Below are positions 1-6,094 of a stretch of DNA of 7,141 nt, in pieces (the stretch's first letter is position 1; every line of letters begins with the position of its first letter). The stretch is taken from contig JAGVHJ010000503.1 in assembly GCA_020056645.1 (NCBI GenBank), positions 1 through 7,141 of the forward strand, in the 5' to 3' direction. The position numbers and the translations under genes are program-made. Source of the DNA: Desulfobacterales bacterium. Lineage in GTDB: Bacteria > Desulfobacterota > Desulfobacteria > Desulfobacterales > JAHIVH01. The notes beneath the pieces are model-generated. The model was not told the DNA's origin, did no database searches, and was given only the letters and a program-made list of their open reading frames with translations.

Positions 1-751
1 CCACGGAAATCTGTCCCATCGCACTTTGCAAGCGATCCCTTATCGGTGCCCATTCTTTCCAGAAAGAACCGTCCAATCCCGCGCGGTCATCGTAAAATTT
101 TAAATATTCCGAAACCGAAGGCGCGTTGAAAGAGCGGCACCATTTATTCAAAAATTCGACCACGCTTTTCTTTAAATCCCGGTTCTCTTCTGGGCGTTTG
201 TATTGAAGCTGGTCAACGAGAATCACCGGCGTCCGGTAAAGGGACACGTAACTGGCCAAACGGTTGATATCATCATTGTTGAGGGCGATGCATCCGTTTG
301 AATCCCTCTTTTTGAGAGGCTTATTGGTTCCATGAAGCCATATGGCGCTTCCATTTTTCCCCTCGATTTTGTCAACCGGGTTCGGGTAGTCAATGGGAAA
401 GGCCCGTGTTCCATAAATAGGTGATAAATCCTTTTTTGTAAATTCACGGGTGCAGAAATAGATCCCCTCGGGGGTTTTCTGGTCCCCAGATTCCTTCTTG
501 TTTCCCCGCACCTTGCCCGTTGAACATTTCATCCGGAGGATCTCCCGGTACTCCCCATCATACTGGTACAGGAAAAGCTGCTGGGATGCCTTTTCCACAA
601 GGACAATGGTGTTCTTGGAAGATTCAAGCGAGATCAAGGGTTCCGGTATCTTAGCGATTGCCGGCAACGATTTGGCGTGGCACGGAAGGCCCATGAGGTT
701 ATATAAAAGGACGATAATCGCGATCTTTAATATAGAAAATCCGGCGGACAC
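1..751 (-). CDS. Secreted L,D-transpeptidase (YkuD fold, Cds6-like), 3' end outside window
   Basis: Periplasmic cysteine enzyme of the YkuD family, which forms 3-3 cross-links in peptidoglycan or attaches proteins to it. Reading from GTG at 751 gives 250 open codons to the window edge, so the C-terminus is missing. Residues 1-26 look like a Sec signal peptide (hydrophobic core 10-22, likely cut after CHA26; no proper lipobox). The YkuD domain spans about 47-180, with LHGTN at 139-143 (His140) and SNGCIAL at 151-157 (nucleophile Cys154), so the active site is intact. From about 191 a new segment with WCRSFNAPSVSEYLKFYDD begins; it resembles the NTF2/SnoaL-like tail of the Cds6 group (recalled pattern, less certain). 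The GTG start is backed by AGGAGAGAG at 757-765 and by the signal peptide directly after it. The gene starts 17 bases after ruvB, so it is probably co-transcribed. The exact product (cross-linking or protein attachment) cannot be told from the sequence. Confidence 0.9.
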   Translation of the reverse strand, partial: MSAGFSILKIAIIVLLYNLMGLPCHAKSLPAIAKIPEPLISLESSKNTIVLVEKASQQLFLYQYDGEYREILRMKCSTGKVRGNKKESGDQKTPEGIYFCTREFTKKDLSPIYGTRAFPIDYPNPVDKIEGKNGSAIWLHGTNKPLKKRDSNGCIALNNDDINRLASYVSLYRTPVILVDQLQYKRPEENRDLKKSVVEFLNKWCRSFNAPSVSEYLKFYDDRAGLDGSFWKEWAPIRDRLQSAMGQISV

Positions 752-756
752 GATGT

Positions 757-765
757 CTCTCTCCT
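757..765 (-). promoter_or_regulatory. Ribosome binding site for the L,D-transpeptidase
   Basis: AGGAGAGAG on the minus strand ends 5 bases before GTG 751 (the AGGAG core ends 9 bases before). It decides the non-ATG start, because no in-frame ATG lies near the start of the signal peptide; the first is codon 20, inside its hydrophobic core. The site lies in the 17-base gap after the ruvB stop codon. Confidence 0.7.
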
Positions 766-768
766 ATT

Positions 769-1809
769 TTAAAAAAAGGTTTTCTGCACCCGGAAACCCA
801 AATGCCGGTAAGCGTTTTCCGATGCTTTTCTTCCAGAGGAGGTGCGTGTGACCATTCCGATCTTTAACAGGTAGGGCTCGACCACATCCACAAGGGTGTC
901 CGTCTCTTCCTGAAGCGTCGCTGAAATGGCTTCGATTCCCACGGGCCCTCCATGGTAGTAGGAAATAATCGTTTTTAAATAGTTTCTGTCCAGATGGGTC
1001 AATCCGATCTCATCCACGCCTTCCAGGGACAAGGCGGCCTCGACCATTTCCCTTGTTATCCGGCCATCGCCCCGGACCTGAGAATAGTCCCTGACCCTCT
1101 TTAAAAGCCGGTTAACGATCCTGGGCGTTCCCCTCGATCTCCTGGCAAGCTCTTTCGCACCGTCATCATCCGCGGCGATTCCCAATAAAATAGCGGACCG
1201 TTTACAGATCTTCACCAGATCGGTTTCACTGTAAAAATCAAGACTGCGAAACAATCCGAACCGGTCTCTGAGAGGCGCTGAAAGAAGCCCCACACGGGTG
1301 GTGGTGCCAATCAAGACAAATCGTTTCAGACGTAACCGGTGGCTTCTGGCATGAACTCCCTTGTCAAAAACAAAATCCACGGCGAAGTCCTCCATGGCCG
1401 GATAGAGAAACTCTTCCACAATCTTTGGAAGGCGATGAATTTCATCGATGAAAAGGATATCACCTTCGTTTAAATGGGTGAGAATACCGATCAGATCCCC
1501 TCCTTTTTCAAGGGCAGGGCCAGAGGTGATATGAATGTTGCTTCCCATTTCATTCGCGATGATATGGGCCATGGTTGTTTTACCAAGACCGGGCGGTCCA
1601 TGAAAAAGAACATGGTCAATAGGCTCGTTCCTTTTTTGAGCCGCCTTGATGGCGATCTGAAGGGTTTCGACCGTTTCAGGCTGGCCCACATAGTCGCTGA
1701 ATCGAAGGGGACGAAGGGATGTCATTTCTAATTCCCGGTCATCGGGAAGAGTTTTTTCCGTGACGATTCCCTTCTTATCGGATGAATATGAAAGAACGCT
1801 ATCCATCAT
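769..1809 (-). CDS. ruvB: Holliday junction branch migration ATPase RuvB
   Basis: Hexameric AAA+ motor that pulls DNA through the RuvA-bound Holliday junction in recombinational repair; cytoplasmic. The 346 residues are close to the family norm of about 335-350. Visible motifs: Walker A GPPGLGKTT (71-79), Walker B LFIDEIH (119-125), sensor 1 GTTTR (168-172), arginine finger within PLRDRFG (179-185), sensor 2 around RGTPRI (226-231), and a winged-helix DNA-binding domain from about 266 with GGPVG at 288-292. The hairpin at about 145-162 reads VFDKGVHARSHRLRL, where better-known RuvBs have a form like IGxGPAARxIxL; this hairpin is the one described as contacting RuvA domain III. The start overlaps the ruvA stop (ATGA, 1806-1809), which implies translational coupling. 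A second ATG at 1806 has better spacing from the upstream AGG and could be the true start, costing one residue. A 15-20 residue N-terminal extension before the conserved LRP segment is normal. Confidence 0.97.
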   Translation of the reverse strand: MMDSVLSYSSDKKGIVTEKTLPDDRELEMTSLRPLRFSDYVGQPETVETLQIAIKAAQKRNEPIDHVLFHGPPGLGKTTMAHIIANEMGSNIHITSGPALEKGGDLIGILTHLNEGDILFIDEIHRLPKIVEEFLYPAMEDFAVDFVFDKGVHARSHRLRLKRFVLIGTTTRVGLLSAPLRDRFGLFRSLDFYSETDLVKICKRSAILLGIAADDDGAKELARRSRGTPRIVNRLLKRVRDYSQVRGDGRITREMVEAALSLEGVDEIGLTHLDRNYLKTIISYYHGGPVGIEAISATLQEETDTLVDVVEPYLLKIGMVTRTSSGRKASENAYRHLGFRVQKTFF

Positions 1810-2423
1810 AAACCTATTCCGCCTTTATACACTTCGTCAAATAGGGCTTCCGGTGTTGCAATGGAACTGTTCCGCTCCATGGCTTCGGAAACAAGCCTTC
1901 GGGCGTCCGGAAGCTTATGCCCCAACTGCTGGACGAGCACCTGGATAACCTGCTCCATAAAATCCTGAACCGGAATGTGTTGGGGAGGCGCCTTCTCATC
2001 GATAAGCGCATAACGAGATACTTTGCCCTCAAGGGTCGCGATCATTTTTTGAGCAGTCCTTGCGCCGATTCCTTTCAGCTCCTTCAGCCGGGCCGCGTCT
2101 TTAGATTCAATCGCACGGGCGATCTCATTTACGGGGAGCTCCATGGCTTTCACAGCCTTCATGGGTCCGATATCCTCAACGGAGATAAAGTGTAAAAAAA
2201 ACTCTTTTTCCGCCTCCAGATTGAAACCAATTAAAACGGGCTTAGGGGTTTTTTCCGTCTGATGATAGTAAATATAGAGGGATATCTCGTCGCCCTCGTC
2301 TTTCGACAAAAGGGTTTTCATGACTACAGCGGGAACGAGGATTTCATATCCAACCTGCCCCACAAGGAGAAGAATGCGGTCTTCCTCTTTTTTAAGTAGC
2401 CTTCCTGATAGATACCCAATCAT
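1806..2423 (-). CDS. ruvA: Holliday junction DNA-binding protein RuvA
   Basis: Tetrameric protein that binds the four-way junction, holds it open and loads RuvB. From ATG 2423 it is 205 residues (E. coli has 203) and begins with the family's MIGYLSG. Domains: OB-fold (1-66), helix-hairpin-helix pair (ISVEDIGPMKAVKAM at 80-94 and LKGIGARTAQKMI at 116-128), flexible linker (about 143-153), and the small RuvB-binding domain III (about 154-205, with TPEALFDEVYKGG). The open frame continues upstream to TTG 2504 and ATG 2462, but both would put non-family residues ahead of MIGYLSG and neither has a good ribosome binding site. The site before 2423 is also weak (AAAGAA). The acidic pin of E. coli RuvA (Arg-Glu-Asp before LLYGF) is replaced by HQTEKTPKPVLIGF at 54-67, longer and mostly basic/polar. 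The stop overlaps the ruvB start. Confidence 0.96.
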   Translation of the reverse strand: MIGYLSGRLLKKEEDRILLLVGQVGYEILVPAVVMKTLLSKDEGDEISLYIYYHQTEKTPKPVLIGFNLEAEKEFFLHFISVEDIGPMKAVKAMELPVNEIARAIESKDAARLKELKGIGARTAQKMIATLEGKVSRYALIDEKAPPQHIPVQDFMEQVIQVLVQQLGHKLPDARRLVSEAMERNSSIATPEALFDEVYKGGIGL

Positions 2424-2534
2424 TTTTTCTTTTGCACCGTGATGATTCTCCCGATTAGACATAGCTTTTGTTTTAACGGAAATTATATCCTTAGCAGAAA
2501 ACAAAAGGAATTTTCAACATTTATATTATCCGGT
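2424..2534 (-). other. ruvC-ruvA spacer with a possible promoter
   Basis: This 111-base AT-rich gap separates the ruvC stop from the ruvA start, while ruvA and ruvB overlap. On the minus strand it carries a perfect TATAAT (2482-2487), about 59 bases before the ruvA ATG. A TTGAAA lies upstream, but 24 bases away, too far for a standard sigma-70 pair, and hexamers at 16-18 bases match poorly. An internal promoter for ruvAB is possible but weakly supported. No gene or hairpin terminator was seen here. Confidence 0.3.
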
Positions 2535-3020
2535 TTATCTACTTTCCTTAAACCGGTATATCCCGATCAGCGCCAGGGCAAGGGCGTCTGAGGCGTGAAA
2601 AGGCCGAATGGGGGAATCATGGTTTAACAAATATCGGACGCTTTTTTCAAGCTGTTCTTTGGTGGCGCTTCCGTTCCCCGATAATATTTTTTTTGCCTCC
2701 CTGACAGGGATTTCCGTCACGGTGATTCCTGAGTGGCATCCGGCGAGTAAAATCACGCCGGTCACTTTTCCAAGAGAAATTCCGGATCGCGGATTCCGGG
2801 GCAATGAGAAGATATCCTCAACCACCATTAAATCTGGCTTTTCCTCTGTTAGTAGATCATTCAATTGTGAATAAATTTTATTGAGCCGGGCAGGAAGGGA
2901 GAGATCCTTATCAGTGCGTATTCCACCGAAGGAGTACGAGGAGACTTTGATCCCGGAACCGCAGATAATACCGATTCCCGTGTCTGCAAGCCCAGGGTCA
3001 ACGCCGATCACTTTAATCAT
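2535..3020 (-). CDS. ruvC: Holliday junction resolvase RuvC
   Basis: Dimeric, metal-dependent endonuclease with an RNase H-like fold. It cuts the two opposite strands of a Holliday junction held by RuvAB. At 161 residues it is slightly shorter than E. coli RuvC (173). The four catalytic positions are visible: Asp8 in GVDPG, Glu68 in VVEDIF, and His142 and Asp145 in FHASDALALA. The third acid is His, as in Thermus RuvC, where E. coli has Asp. The segment EIPVREAKKILSGNGSATKEQLE (103-125) takes the place of the usual PRQVKxAVTGxGxAxKxQV stretch, so it is a recognisable but divergent family member. The ATG at 3020 gives the standard MIKVIGVDPG beginning, and the ribosome binding site is weak (AGAAG). 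The gap from cpoB is 54 bases with no terminator, so transcription probably continues from the tol-pal genes. Confidence 0.96.
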   Translation of the reverse strand: MIKVIGVDPGLADTGIGIICGSGIKVSSYSFGGIRTDKDLSLPARLNKIYSQLNDLLTEEKPDLMVVEDIFSLPRNPRSGISLGKVTGVILLAGCHSGITVTEIPVREAKKILSGNGSATKEQLEKSVRYLLNHDSPIRPFHASDALALALIGIYRFKESR

Positions 3021-3074
3021 CCGCTGATCTTCTTTGCTGGCAGGTTTAGCGTAATTGCAATCGATACTCTTGTC

Positions 3075-3923
3075 TTAATTTAGCTCTTTGATTTTTCCGG
3101 ACGCGATTTTAGCTTCCGCCGAATCGGGATATTTGCTGATCAACTCCTTTAACAACAATTTGGCGTTGCCAGGTTCTCCCATGTTCTGGAAGGCGTAAGC
3201 CTGTTTCAAGTAGGCTGCGGGAACCTTATTCCCTTTAGGATATTTCTCAATGACTTTCTGATATTCGAGGATCGATTTTTCATACCATTTTTCCCGATAA
3301 TAGATCTCACCGATCCAGAATTGGGCATTGTCGGCATTATTTGATTTCGGATATTTTTTCAAATAGGCCTGAAATCCCTCACGGGCCGCCTCGGTATTCC
3401 CCTTGTCAAATTCATTTTTTGCAGCGGTATAGATCTCTTTTTCGGAAAGTTTTTTATCTTCAACTTGTACGGTGGGTTCTACAGGCGAGAGTGGTTCCGC
3501 GCCCTTAACGGTTGGGGGGGCGGAAGGAGGTAACGGCGTCAGGGTATTTTCAAATCCCAGATATTGTTCAATCCGCGCCATTCGAGCCATCATCCCATCC
3601 ACTGACTCCTTCATGGATTGCAACTCCTGGGGAGCCGTTTGCCCGGAATCGTTCTGATTTTTTGATAAATAATCGGCCTCTTCAAAGCGGCCATTCAACT
3701 GATTCACCGTTTCATGAAGCTGATTCATGTCAAGCCGCATTTCCGCTATTTTGCTTCGCATCTCCTCCGTGGAGTCTTGAACGGTTGATCTATCGCTCTC
3801 CTGATCCCTTGCGCTCCGTTCGATCTTTTGAAGCCGTTCTTCGATACGAGCCATATCCCGGTTCATGGCGCAACCGGAAGCCATTACAAAAATCATCGTC
3901 AAAAGAAAATATTTTTTTATCAT
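3075..3923 (-). CDS. cpoB: Tol-Pal accessory protein CpoB/YbgF, lipoprotein form
   Basis: Periplasmic partner of the Tol-Pal system; in E. coli it links outer-membrane constriction to peptidoglycan synthesis at division. From ATG 3923 it is 282 residues. A lipoprotein signal MIKKYFLLTMIFVMASG precedes Cys18. A coiled coil follows (about 22-88, heptad-like with many Glu, Arg and Leu), then a second short helix (100-122), a proline-rich linker (128-152) and three TPR-like repeats (about 162-195, 199-232 and 236-269) with YPKSNNADNAQFWIGEIYY typical of YbgF. E. coli CpoB is soluble, so the lipid anchor is a difference. The start is uncertain: TTG at 3947 in the same frame has the better-spaced AGGGA, adding eight residues (MNRYRAKG) ahead of the signal; ATG 3923 has only AGG one base away. 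Either start gives a workable signal sequence. It follows pal after a structured gap. Confidence 0.93.
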   Translation of the reverse strand: MIKKYFLLTMIFVMASGCAMNRDMARIEERLQKIERSARDQESDRSTVQDSTEEMRSKIAEMRLDMNQLHETVNQLNGRFEEADYLSKNQNDSGQTAPQELQSMKESVDGMMARMARIEQYLGFENTLTPLPPSAPPTVKGAEPLSPVEPTVQVEDKKLSEKEIYTAAKNEFDKGNTEAAREGFQAYLKKYPKSNNADNAQFWIGEIYYREKWYEKSILEYQKVIEKYPKGNKVPAAYLKQAYAFQNMGEPGNAKLLLKELISKYPDSAEAKIASGKIKELN

Positions 3924-3951
3924 ACCTTTTGCCCGATAGCGATTCAATGCT

Positions 3952-3959
3952 CTTTCCCT
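3952..3959 (-). promoter_or_regulatory. Possible ribosome binding site for a TTG start of cpoB
   Basis: AGGGAAAG on the minus strand sits about 4-7 bases ahead of TTG 3947, in frame with cpoB. The later ATG at 3923 has only AAAAGG a single base before it, which is too close for normal use. This favours the TTG, although ATG starts are far more common in general. Confidence 0.4.
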
Positions 3960-3994
3960 GGAATAATCTGCGTATCAATGCGTTGAAATGGATT

Positions 3995-4012
3995 GGGGAG
4001 GTTTCCCTCCCC
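3995..4012 (-). other. GC-rich hairpin in the pal-cpoB gap
   Basis: GGGGAGG (3995-4001) and CCTCCCC (4006-4012) form a perfect 7-base-pair stem with a four-base loop. The minus-strand transcript after it reads AAUCCAUUUC, not a U run, so it does not look like a standard intrinsic terminator for pal. It could be a weak terminator, an RNA-stabilising stem or a processing site. Confidence 0.5.
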
Positions 4013-4030
4013 ATTCTTCCTTCTAATAGC

Positions 4031-4051
4031 TTTCCGACTTTAGGTCGAAAA
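4031..4051 (-). other. Second hairpin in the pal-cpoB gap
   Basis: On the minus strand TTTTCGAC pairs with GTCGGAAA (one G-U wobble) across the loop CTAAA. The stem is AU-rich and weaker than its neighbour 18 bases further on. There is no U tract after it. It begins about 57 bases after the pal stop codon. Confidence 0.35.
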
Positions 4052-4107
4052 ATGTCCCGGCGATAAAAATTCTTCGCTCACCCATTGAGGTGAATCCGGT
4101 AAGGGAA

Positions 4108-4626
4108 CTACTCGATGACACACTGAACGCGTCTGTTCTTGTCATGATTGGTCGGATCGGCAAGTCTCTCTTCGCCATAGCTAATGGTCGTCAGCTTGGA
4201 TCCATCGGCGCCAAGATCAACGAGAAGATTTTTTACGGCGTTGGCGCGACGGTCACCAAGGGCGATGTTGTATTCGTTGGTGCCGCGCTCATCGCAGTGG
4301 CCTTCAACAACAACCGCAGCCTGGGTATTGTTCTTAAGATAAGCAGCCTTGCTGTCAACAACTGCACGGCCAGCATCATCAATGGAGGCGCTGTCAAACG
4401 CGAAATAGATGGGTTCGCTGGTGAATCTTTCACGATCCGCATCGGTAACGGCTGCGTCATCCGCGCCTCTTGAACTACCGTCATCGTAGCTGCTGCTTGC
4501 TGATTCGTCGGAAACAACTGGCTGGGGCGCGCTCGGTTCCGCTTTTTTCTTTCCGCAGGAAACCGTGAGCAGCATGCCAGGAATCAGAAGTAGTACCGCC
4601 AATCGTAACCAAATGTTCTTTTTCAT
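4108..4626 (-). CDS. pal: Peptidoglycan-associated lipoprotein Pal
   Basis: Outer-membrane lipoprotein that binds peptidoglycan through an OmpA-like domain and is recruited and released by TolB. At 172 residues it has the usual length (E. coli 173). The lipoprotein signal runs 1-23 with lipobox TVSC and lipidated Cys24. Gly at position +2 fits outer-membrane sorting. A Ser/Ala/Asp-rich low-complexity linker spans about 30-65. The OmpA domain (about 70-172) shows YFAFDSASI (74-82), EGHCDERGTNEYNIALGDRRANAV (108-131) and NRRVQCVIE at the end. The diaminopimelate-binding Asp and Arg positions of the family are present in this block. The common GHADERG is GHCDERG here. ATG 4626 is supported by AAGGAG five bases upstream (4632-4637). 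It lies 94 bases after tolB. Confidence 0.97.
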   Translation of the reverse strand: MKKNIWLRLAVLLLIPGMLLTVSCGKKKAEPSAPQPVVSDESASSSYDDGSSRGADDAAVTDADRERFTSEPIYFAFDSASIDDAGRAVVDSKAAYLKNNTQAAVVVEGHCDERGTNEYNIALGDRRANAVKNLLVDLGADGSKLTTISYGEERLADPTNHDKNRRVQCVIE

Positions 4627-4642
4627 ATTCTCTCCTTTTTTA

Positions 4643-4670
4643 AATATATTGTTTGTTTTTGGCCTGTCAC
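4643..4670 (-). promoter_or_regulatory. Candidate sigma-70-type promoter before pal
   Basis: On the minus strand GTGACA (4665-4670) and TATATT (4643-4648) each match the consensus at five of six bases, 16 bases apart. Transcription would begin about 10 bases before the pal ATG, leaving a very short leader that starts on the Shine-Dalgarno sequence. That placement is a reason for doubt. If real, it would let pal be expressed apart from tolB. Confidence 0.25.
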
Positions 4671-4720
4671 AGGGAGACTGTCATCAGCACCCCCTTTTTT
4701 AACAGACCGATGTTAATAAA

Positions 4721-6094
4721 CTAATAATCAATTTCCGAGGGAGACCACCTGGGACACGATTGTTCGCCGGTCATGGCGATTAATCGTCTCTGATCGGTTC
4801 CAAACGAGGTCATCACATAGACCTTGGGTCTTCCCTCCCGAGTACTTGAAAAGGCGATCAGATTGCCATCGGGCGACCAGGAGGGAGATTCGTTGTCTCC
4901 GGTATTATGGGTTAGTTGAATGGCCCCTCCTCCTTTTGCATCCATGACATAGATATCGATTGCGTTACTCACCATACCCACAAAAGCGATTTTGTCTCCC
5001 GCAGGGGACCAGCTGGGCGACGTGTTATAATTCCCCTGAAAAGTCAACCGTCTCACGCTTCCCGACCCCATATCCATGACATACAATTGAGGTCCCCCCG
5101 ATCGTCTTGAAACAAAAGCCATCTGGCCGCCATCCGGCGAAATCGAAGGAGAGACATCAATGTCCCATTGATTCGTTAACCTTTTAATAATTTTCCCTGT
5201 TCCGGTCAACAAATAAATTTCCTGATCCCCTGAAAAAGATAGAGAGGCGACCAACTCGAACCTTCCAGGCATCCAGCAGGGTGAGAGATTGACCCCTGGA
5301 AGATCGACCACGGCCCCCCGTTTTCCGCTTAAATTTTTTATATAAAGATCCGCTTTTCCCCTCGCATAGGAAGTAAAGGCGATATAACGGCCATCCGAGG
5401 ACCACGCAGGAGAGAAGGTGAGTTTGTTCTTGTGTGTGATCTTAATGGGATCATATCCATCAAAATCACAGATATAAAGCTCCTTGGAACCCGATGTGGA
5501 GGAAACAAAGGCGATCTTGCTTTCAAAAATACCATTCTTACCGGTCAGTTGAAAAATAACCTCTTTGGCGAACCGCCTGACCATCCGCCGGGTGTCGTCA
5601 CTGTTTCCTTTGTAACGCTTTCCGATTAGAAGCTTTTCCTTGAAAATATCGAAGAGACGGAACTCCATCTCCACCTGATCGGAGGAGACAAGAACGCCTC
5701 CGGTTATTAGAAGCTCGGCTCCGATGGTCCGCCAGTTTTTAAAATTGATCCGTGAGGTCACGATACCCTGCTGGCTCGGGTCCTCCAGGAATGCGTCCCG
5801 GTCGATAACTTTAAAGAAACCGGTGAATTCCAAGGTCTCCGCAAGCAGATCCGAGGCTTCCCTGGCGATCTTTTTTTCATCCGCATTACCAGACATGGCG
5901 CTGAAATAAGGCACCGCTATGGGGATTTTATTCATAAACGGATTGCTGATACTGATATAGTTATACTCGCCCGCAACGGTATGGCCCGTAAGAGCGCCCA
6001 ACGCCATATGAATCAGGACAACCGCCACTAATACCTTTTTTAACCCGCCGATCTTCTTCATTCCAAACATGTTAATCTTCATTAAATGATCCAT
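4721..6094 (-). CDS. tolB: Tol-Pal periplasmic beta-propeller protein TolB
   Basis: Periplasmic protein that binds Pal and is controlled by TolA, linking the inner-membrane motor to the outer membrane. It has 457 residues (E. coli 430), and the excess is mostly a long N-terminus. The signal peptide has a basic stretch MKKIGGLKK (12-20), hydrophobic core 21-36 and likely cleavage after VAG42. The N-terminal alpha/beta domain covers about 45-190 (IPIAVPYF at 57-64, GAELLITGGV at 125-134). The C-terminal propeller covers about 191-457 with WD40-like TolB repeats: PAWSSDGRYIAF (229-240), PSISPDGGQMAF (316-327), PSWSPAGDKIAF (360-371), PSWSPDGNLIAF (404-415) and a final PRWSPSE. Start choice is open: ATG 6094 abuts the upstream stop (TAGATG), which suggests coupling, but ATG 6082 has a GGA eight bases upstream and gives a shorter signal peptide. 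Confidence 0.96.
   Translation of the reverse strand: MDHLMKINMFGMKKIGGLKKVLVAVVLIHMALGALTGHTVAGEYNYISISNPFMNKIPIAVPYFSAMSGNADEKKIAREASDLLAETLEFTGFFKVIDRDAFLEDPSQQGIVTSRINFKNWRTIGAELLITGGVLVSSDQVEMEFRLFDIFKEKLLIGKRYKGNSDDTRRMVRRFAKEVIFQLTGKNGIFESKIAFVSSTSGSKELYICDFDGYDPIKITHKNKLTFSPAWSSDGRYIAFTSYARGKADLYIKNLSGKRGAVVDLPGVNLSPCWMPGRFELVASLSFSGDQEIYLLTGTGKIIKRLTNQWDIDVSPSISPDGGQMAFVSRRSGGPQLYVMDMGSGSVRRLTFQGNYNTSPSWSPAGDKIAFVGMVSNAIDIYVMDAKGGGAIQLTHNTGDNESPSWSPDGNLIAFSSTREGRPKVYVMTSFGTDQRRLIAMTGEQSCPRWSPSEIDY

Noticed and set aside
223..447. A 74-residue minus-strand open frame
   Set aside because: It is another frame of the L,D-transpeptidase, whose frame carries the signal peptide and catalytic motifs; no family features are visible in this one.
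498..851. A 117-residue plus-strand open frame
   Set aside because: It lies antisense to the L,D-transpeptidase and the end of ruvB, with no recognisable domain; a shadow.
2424..2504. Longer ruvA start at TTG 2504 or ATG 2462
   Set aside because: RuvA proteins start at MIGYLSG-like residues, and neither upstream start has a good ribosome binding site.
3995..4012. Intrinsic terminator after pal
   Set aside because: The stem is good, but no U run follows on the minus strand and none of use follows on the plus strand.
3512..4066. A 184-residue plus-strand open frame
   Set aside because: It is mostly antisense to cpoB, whose coiled-coil and TPR features are clear. Its composition is rich in Ser, Pro and Arg, as expected of a shadow.
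4090..4473. A 127-residue plus-strand open frame over pal
   Set aside because: Antisense to the OmpA domain of pal. Apparent hydrophobic runs come from the complement of pal codons.
4627..4720. Terminator or riboswitch between tolB and pal
   Set aside because: Only short repeats (TGACAG twice, about 10 bases apart) and A-rich runs were seen; no stem with a U tract and no known riboswitch core.
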